Shown here: positions 1 to 3,291 of the stretch, one piece after another
How the letters are laid out: every line of letters starts with the position of its first letter
Position numbering within the stretch: the first letter of the stretch is position 1
Assembly: GCA_007127595.1 (NCBI GenBank)
Contig: SKZA01000387.1
Coordinates: forward strand, 1-5,318
Source of the DNA: Kiritimatiellia bacterium
GTDB lineage: Bacteria; Verrucomicrobiota; Kiritimatiellia; SLAD01
DNA: 5,318 nucleotides
Reading direction: 5' to 3'
The notes under the pieces: model-generated
Told to the model about the DNA's origin: nothing
Databases searched by the model: none
Seen by the model: the letters and a program-made list of their open reading frames with translations, nothing else
Made by a program: the position numbers and the translations under genes

Positions 1-17
1 CATTCTCCATTAGAGCC

Positions 18-49
18 GTCCCCGCATTGCGGGGCGACATGCGACGCAT
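18..49. repeat. Two adjoining hairpins downstream of the transposase
   Basis: CCCCGC (20-25) pairs with GCGGGG (29-34) around an ATT loop, with outer GT/AC pairs beyond a two-base bulge (18-38). Immediately next to it, ATGCG (39-43) pairs with CGCAT (45-49) around a single A. They lie 34-65 bp past the transposase stop codon. The first could act as a terminator, but neither strand has a T-tract next to it. They might instead belong to the element's right end. Confidence 0.45.
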
Positions 50-51
50 AG

Positions 52-88
52 CCATTCACGTACCGGCCGCCCGGTTTTCCATTCACGT
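52..88. repeat. 10-bp direct repeat CCATTCACGT flanking a hairpin, overlapping the transposase stop
   Basis: CCATTCACGT occurs at 52-61 and again at 79-88. The second copy includes the transposase stop codon (83-85). The 17 bp between them contain ACCGG (62-66) facing CCGGT (71-75) around CCGC, followed by TTTT on the plus strand. A repeat this short could be chance, or it may mark subterminal binding or junction sequence of the element. Confidence 0.5.
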
Positions 89-1546
89 CTCTTTCCGGTG
101 CTGCGGAGAGGATTTGGATAGATTTAGTCCATAGAGTTCGTTGATCATCACGCGCCATTGCTCCAATGGCGCGTTGGGCGCGAACGCTTCCTTTATGGCG
201 CCGGCATTTCGCCATTTGATCAGGATCCCTTTCCATCCCTTTTGATAATAGTCACGGAGTTGATGGGGGCTGGGGTTGTCGAGCAAGGATGGAGGCAGGA
301 AAAAGGCATTGTTGTTGAGCATGAACAGGATGATGCGCAGCATGCGCCGGGCCATGGTGAAGCGTACATCCTGTCCGGCCTCCTCGCGCCGGGCATAATC
401 CTCTTTGAATTCGGGATGCCCGTTGAGTTTAATTTGGCGGACGAGCATGTAGAGGTGGTTTTTGAGGTCTTGGTTGGCGCGTCGTTTGCGCCGCCTGGTG
501 CGCGCCTCCTTCTCAGGGCCGCCGGTTTGTTTGAGTGCGGCGACGATACCGGCATAGGAGGTCATGCGTTTGGTGCCGCGCTGGCGGTTGGGATCAGCGA
601 GCTCGGCATAGAAACCCGCGGCGGAGGGGATGGCAATGGCGGGGATGGTGGTCAAGAGGGCGGCTGATGTGGGGGCGATTTGTTTGGCGATCTCGGTGGT
701 CATGCGGTTCAGTCCCAGGTTGATGGCCGCGTAGATCTCGACTTCGCGCGCGAGGTTGTACTGGAGGGCTTCACAGAGGCCCGCAGGCGGAGGCAGGACG
801 GATTGGGCCAAGCGCTTGAGGGCTTCGGCGGCTTCAAGCGGCTTTTCGGTATGGAAATCACGCAGTTTGCTTTCGAGGGTATCGAGGCGTCTTGAGCGTA
901 TGCCTGCGGGCGAGAAGCGTTCGCTCATGAGCCAGAGGCTGGCTTCCGAGAAGGGGCTGATAATACTTTGCTGGGGATCAAGGAATCCGGGCAGGAGTTG
1001 ATCCGCGAGGGCATGGATGCGCAGCTTGGAAGCGGTCTGGGCGCTGACCAGGGAGGTGCGGTGATGGGTGAGTTGTCGGATGGACGAGGGCCGAGTCGGT
1101 TCGGCGTTGATGAGCCGCCCTTGGCGTTTGAGGATGAGGGAGACGACGCCCTGTAAGTCGATCTTGTCGGTGCTGGCGACCAGGGTGCTCCGTTCGATTT
1201 TGGCATCCCTGGCGTTTAGGCCGATAACGGTAAGTCCCTGAATGCACAGGGCATGAATGAAGTTGAAGGTAAAGGTGCAACTATCCTCGCCCGCGACGAG
1301 CACATGTTCTGGTGCAACGCCGTGTTTTCGGCGCAGCTTCTCGATGGCCTGCCGGAGAAAAGCCACTCCGGCGGGATTGTTTTCTACGGAGAACGGAGCC
1401 CGCCACGGGGTTCCTTGGCCATTGCAAGCCATGGCGGTATGGGTGCGTTTGGCATAGTCGATAGGAACGATCATGATCTTCTTGGCTGAGGCCTCCTCAA
1501 AGATCTTTTGGATTGCGGGACAGGCTTTTGGGAATACACTTCTCAT
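83..1546 (-). CDS. IS110-family transposase (DEDD recombinase), divergent and long, 487 aa
   Basis: This is the transposase of an IS110-family insertion sequence, a DEDD-type recombinase that in studied relatives (IS621) moves a circular DNA intermediate under guidance of a bridge RNA. The N-terminal RuvC-like domain (about residues 24-175) shows the four acidic residues in order: D30 in IVPIDYAKR, E87 in VAGEDS, D127 and D130 in STDKIDLQ. The C-terminal Tnp_20-type domain (about 295-420) begins at TTIPAIAIPSAAGFYAEL, where most relatives read IPGIG, and continues through MTSYAGIVAALKQTGG to a basic stretch and a helical LYMLVRQ segment. The usual serine of the 'QSG' motif is threonine (T341). 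Relatives are mostly 300-450 aa, so this protein is long; the extra length is mainly N-terminal (residues 1-23) and C-terminal (420-487). I chose the ATG at 1546 because AGGAG lies 11 nt upstream; a TTG at 1603 would add 19 residues. The frame is intact. Family assignment is secure; activity is unproven. Confidence 0.93.
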   Translation of the reverse strand: MRSVFPKACPAIQKIFEEASAKKIMIVPIDYAKRTHTAMACNGQGTPWRAPFSVENNPAGVAFLRQAIEKLRRKHGVAPEHVLVAGEDSCTFTFNFIHALCIQGLTVIGLNARDAKIERSTLVASTDKIDLQGVVSLILKRQGRLINAEPTRPSSIRQLTHHRTSLVSAQTASKLRIHALADQLLPGFLDPQQSIISPFSEASLWLMSERFSPAGIRSRRLDTLESKLRDFHTEKPLEAAEALKRLAQSVLPPPAGLCEALQYNLAREVEIYAAINLGLNRMTTEIAKQIAPTSAALLTTIPAIAIPSAAGFYAELADPNRQRGTKRMTSYAGIVAALKQTGGPEKEARTRRRKRRANQDLKNHLYMLVRQIKLNGHPEFKEDYARREEAGQDVRFTMARRMLRIILFMLNNNAFFLPPSLLDNPSPHQLRDYYQKGWKGILIKWRNAGAIKEAFAPNAPLEQWRVMINELYGLNLSKSSPQHRKET

Positions 1547-1557
1547 GGGACGGGTCA

Positions 1558-1562
1558 CTCCT
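1558..1562 (-). promoter_or_regulatory. Shine-Dalgarno site for the transposase
   Basis: The minus strand reads TTAGGAGTGACCC just before the ATG at 1546, with AGGAG separated from the start codon by 11 nt. The spacing is slightly long, but this is the only good purine-rich match nearby. It supports the ATG over the in-frame TTG at 1603. Confidence 0.5.
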
Positions 1563-1644
1563 AATTGGTTATGCCACGGACCATCCGATGGCTCTGGATA
1601 CAATCCATGTCATCCGGGCTGCTTCGGCAACTCGGAATGGCTCC

Positions 1645-1661
1645 ACGGGGTACCCGTCCCC
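1645..1661. repeat. Small GC-rich palindrome upstream of the transposase
   Basis: The sequence ACGGG-GTA-CCCGT (1645-1657) can form a 5-bp hairpin. An alternative pairing joins GGGG (1647-1650) to CCCC (1658-1661). It lies between the large stem-loops and the transposase start, inside the transcribed leader if a promoter sits further upstream. Function unknown. Confidence 0.4.
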
Positions 1662-1684
1662 TGACTTAAGACGATGCACTACCC

Positions 1685-1756
1685 GTTGCAGCTGAAAGCC
1701 GGGATCGGGAAGGAAAGACAACGTTCCCTTCCCTCTCCCGGCTATTCAGCCGCAAC
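1685..1756. repeat. 72-nt imperfect stem-loop, 26 base pairs
   Basis: The arms pair as follows: 1685-1689 with 1752-1756 (GTTGC/GCAAC), an A-C mismatch, 1691-1696 with 1745-1750 (GCTGAA/TTCAGC), a bulged A at 1744, 1697-1704 with 1736-1743 (AGCCGGGA/TCCCGGCT), a 2x2 internal loop (1705-1706 against 1734-1735), and 1707-1713 with 1727-1733 (GGGAAGG/CCTTCCC). The loop is 13 nt. No T-tract follows on either strand, so a simple intrinsic terminator is unlikely. It lies 138 bp upstream of the transposase start and could be part of a structured RNA or a palindromic repeat. Confidence 0.8.
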
Positions 1757-1767
1757 AATAGGTATCA

Positions 1768-1875
1768 GGCGACGCGTGATACGCAGGCCCTGACGTGAAG
1801 CGAAGCGCTTACTTTAGGGCGGGCGGGCGATTTTTGAACAGGACGAAACACTGGGGCCGCGTATCACGCGCCGCC
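1768..1875. repeat. 108-nt REPIN-like inverted repeat, arms of about 23 bp
   Basis: The arms 1768-1790 and 1854-1875 are inverted copies: 21 Watson-Crick pairs, one mismatch (A1772/C1871), one bulge (A1785) and a further T-G wobble at 1791/1853. Each arm contains a small hairpin of its own (GCGT-GAT-ACGC on the left, GCGT-ATC-ACGC on the right), so the whole resembles a REPIN: two inverted REP units around a spacer. The spacer holds a nested hairpin (AAGCG 1798-1802 with CGCTT 1806-1810), three tandem GGGC units (1817-1828) and a T5 run. A competing fold pairs GCCCT (1787-1791) with AGGGC (1816-1820). Copy number elsewhere in the genome is unknown. Confidence 0.75.
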
Positions 1876-1900
1876 TCATGCTTAACGTTTCGAGTGACAG

Positions 1901-2039
1901 ATGAATAGACTTACGACATATCTTGCTTCTGTTATGTCCCTACTCGCATTTTCTGGGGGGGGCTGAGGATGATACTGATTCAGCTACTCGATGGGAAGCA
2001 AGGGCCAAAGCGGATGGCCTTACGAAATTGCAGCTATGA
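1901..2039 (+). pseudogene. Small ORF with signal-peptide-like start, interrupted at a G8 run
   Basis: I do not recognise this gene. An ATG at 1901 opens a frame beginning MNRLTTYLASVMSLLAF, with a basic N-terminus and a hydrophobic stretch like a short signal peptide or lipoprotein leader. It stops at 1964-1966, directly after eight consecutive G (1955-1962). Removing one G continues the frame as SGGAEDDTDSATRWEAR and on to a stop at 2037-2039, 45 residues in all, with a plausible mature acidic segment. A weak purine-rich site (GAGTGA) lies a few bases upstream of the ATG. It could be a decayed fragment, a phase-variable small secreted peptide, a base error in the G run, or chance. It is the only candidate on the plus strand and lies between the palindromic block and the tRNA gene. 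Confidence 0.25.
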
Positions 2040-2078
2040 TCAAGTATGCTGGCAGGTATAACACGCGGGCTATAGGAT

Positions 2079-2164
2079 TGGTGCCCGGGGCGGGAGTCGA
2101 ACCCGCACGCCCTTACGGGCGAGGGATTTTAAGTCCCTTGCGTCTGCCATTCCGCCACCCGGGC
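2079..2164 (-). tRNA. tRNA-Leu, anticodon UAA, CCA encoded
   Basis: On the minus strand the gene starts GCCCGGG (2158-2164) and ends CCCGGGC (2083-2089), giving a perfect 7-bp acceptor stem, then discriminator A (2082) and an encoded CCA (2079-2081). The anticodon arm is AGGGA-CTTAAAA-TCCCT, with anticodon TAA at 2129-2131, reading leucine UUA codons. A long variable arm (CGCCC-GTAA-GGGCG) and the T-arm GCGGG-TTCGACT-CCCGC confirm the class II, leucine type. It lies 53 bp after the deacetylase stop codon on the same strand. A weak promoter-like pair (TTGCGC, 17 bp, TATCGA) precedes it. Co-transcription with the upstream gene followed by processing is equally possible. Confidence 0.97.
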
Positions 2165-2217
2165 ATTCATTCCCTTCGATACCCGAAAAGAGGTTCCGGC
2201 GCAATGCCCTTATCGCG

Positions 2218-3165
2218 TTACCGGTTACCAAAGATCAATTGGTGCACATGCGCGGTTACGGCGGAGGCCAGGCCGTGCAGGTTGTAGCCGCCTTCCAATA
2301 CGGACACGAGCCGGTTGTCGCAATACGTGTCTGCCAGTCGCATCATGTGCGCGGTCATATCACGGAAATCGGCGTCGGTCAGTTGCATGTGCCCCAACGG
2401 ATCGTCCACACGCGAATCGAATCCGGCGGATAGAAAGATCATGTCCGGCCGGAACGTTTCCATGGCGGGCGCCAGCACGTCTTCCAAAGCAGCCAACATC
2501 TCGGCGCGGCCGGCCCCGGCGGCCATGCACACGTTTCGCGTCGCGCCTTCGCCCGGTCCGGTCCCCCGCTCTTCTTCCCAGCCAGTGAACGGATACAAGG
2601 GGGCTTGATGCGCGCTGAAATAAAAGACCGACGGATCCTCGTAGAAGATGTCCTGCGTCCCGTTTCCGTGATGCACGTCCCAGTCCACGATCAGTATACG
2701 TTCAAGACCGTGCTTCTTCTGGGCGTACCGCGCGCCGATCGCCACATTATTGAAGATGCAAAAACCCATGGCGCAGTTCCGCGTGGCATGATGACCGGGC
2801 GGCCGCACGGCACAAAACGCGTTGCGCGCCTCGCCGGACATGAGCGCGTCTACCGCGCGAAGGATGGCGCCTACGGCATACTGCGCCACTTCGTAGGACC
2901 GGAACGAAAGCGCCGTGTCACCCGTGCTGGCCTGGGTCATACCGCTTTGGATCTCGTGTCGAATCTGTGCGATGTAATCAGGATCGTGACACCACGCCAG
3001 CTCGTCCTCCGTTGCTTTCCGCGGCGTGAGCGTCAACGCCATGTCCAGCAGTCCCTCGTTCTGCAACGCGCGCTGGACGGCGTCGAATCGCTCGGGCGAT
3101 TCCGGATGTCCCCAGCCGGGATCGTGCTGTTTGCTGATCGGGTCGGCTATGATGGCCGTGGGCAT
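2218..3165 (-). CDS. Histone-deacetylase-family zinc amidohydrolase (class II HDAC / acetylpolyamine amidohydrolase type), 315 aa
   Basis: The protein belongs to the arginase/deacetylase fold, which removes acetyl groups from lysine side chains, polyamines or similar small amides using one catalytic zinc. The whole domain is present: HPESPERF (residues 20-27) near the start, the tandem catalytic histidines H125-H126 in RPPGHHA, the GFCIFNN core (134-140), the zinc ligands D163 and H165 in VDWDVHHGNGT and D250 in SAGFDSR, and the catalytic tyrosine Y294 in LEGGYN. Length is normal for bacterial members. No signal peptide is seen, so it is probably cytoplasmic. The ATG at 3165 fits family N-termini, but no Shine-Dalgarno sequence precedes it. 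The gene starts 126 bp after the upstream carbohydrate-binding protein and ends 53 bp before tRNA-Leu. Substrate cannot be told from sequence: acetylated protein lysine, acetylpolyamine or an acetoin-utilisation (AcuC-like) role are all open. Confidence 0.95.
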   Translation of the reverse strand: MPTAIIADPISKQHDPGWGHPESPERFDAVQRALQNEGLLDMALTLTPRKATEDELAWCHDPDYIAQIRHEIQSGMTQASTGDTALSFRSYEVAQYAVGAILRAVDALMSGEARNAFCAVRPPGHHATRNCAMGFCIFNNVAIGARYAQKKHGLERILIVDWDVHHGNGTQDIFYEDPSVFYFSAHQAPLYPFTGWEEERGTGPGEGATRNVCMAAGAGRAEMLAALEDVLAPAMETFRPDMIFLSAGFDSRVDDPLGHMQLTDADFRDMTAHMMRLADTYCDNRLVSVLEGGYNLHGLASAVTAHVHQLIFGNR

Positions 3166-3240
3166 GGACGAAACATAGCACAGCGAGCGGCGGTTTGAAC
3201 AGCCGTCGTGGGTGCGCTGTCAACGCCGCCCCGCCACCCA

Positions 3241-3263
3241 CCGCGGCGCGAATGGCGCCGCGG
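3241..3263 (-). terminator. Strong GC hairpin between the carbohydrate-binding gene and the deacetylase gene
   Basis: CCGCGGCGC (3241-3249) pairs perfectly with GCGCCGCGG (3255-3263) around a 5-nt loop, 28 bp past the stop codon at 3292-3294 of the upstream gene. The position suits a transcription terminator for that gene. No U-tract follows on the minus strand, so it would be an atypical terminator or an RNA-stabilising 3' end. The rest of the 126-bp gap holds no gene. A TTGACA at about 3217-3222 (minus strand) has no convincing -10 partner. Confidence 0.45.
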
Positions 3264-3291
3264 GTTCCTGCTGCTTGCGCTCACCGCCCGA

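Larger units (their letters stand above)
1..1875 (-). mobile_element. IS110-family insertion sequence, ends not resolved
   Basis: The element is defined by its transposase at 83-1546. IS110-family elements generally lack clear terminal inverted repeats and target duplications, so the ends cannot be fixed from one copy. The interval drawn spans the downstream hairpins at the left edge and the structured non-coding block upstream of the transposase. The real element could extend left of the window. It could also end nearer the transposase if the palindromes at 1685-1875 are the insertion target and not part of the element. Comparison with other genomic copies, or with an empty site, would set the borders. 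Confidence 0.4.
1685..1875 (-). ncRNA. Candidate bridge-RNA-like structured non-coding region upstream of the IS110 transposase
   Basis: About 190 nt directly upstream of an IS110 transposase fold into two consecutive large stem-loops (1768-1875, then 1685-1756 when read on the minus strand) joined by an 11-nt linker. In the IS110 subgroup typified by IS621, the bridge RNA is about 180 nt and is encoded in the non-coding left end, on the transposase strand and upstream of it; it has stem-loops whose internal loops pair with target and donor DNA. Position, strand and size fit. Against this, the 72-nt stem has only small internal loops and no large guide loop, and the 108-nt arms look like an interspersed palindrome. 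No promoter is recognisable. The structure is seen; the bridge-RNA role is inferred. Confidence 0.3.

Noticed and set aside
158..667. 169-codon plus-strand ORF, Gly-rich
   Set aside because: It is antisense to the IS110 transposase C-terminal domain and is explained by GC-rich codon use.
1685..1756. Intrinsic terminator
   Set aside because: The stem is strong, but neither strand has a following T-tract and no gene ends beside it.
2079..2164. tRNA gene as an attachment site for an integrated island
   Set aside because: No integrase and no duplicated tRNA 3' end are visible in the window; the nearby IS110 element does not integrate through tRNA attachment sites in that way.
1991..2287. 98-codon plus-strand ORF with GAGVEPARPYGRG
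   Set aside because: This string is the well-known false translation of a tRNA gene read backwards; it runs through tRNA-Leu and into the end of the deacetylase gene.
2605..3198. 197-codon plus-strand ORF
   Set aside because: It is the antisense shadow of the deacetylase gene, whose catalytic motifs are all on the minus strand.
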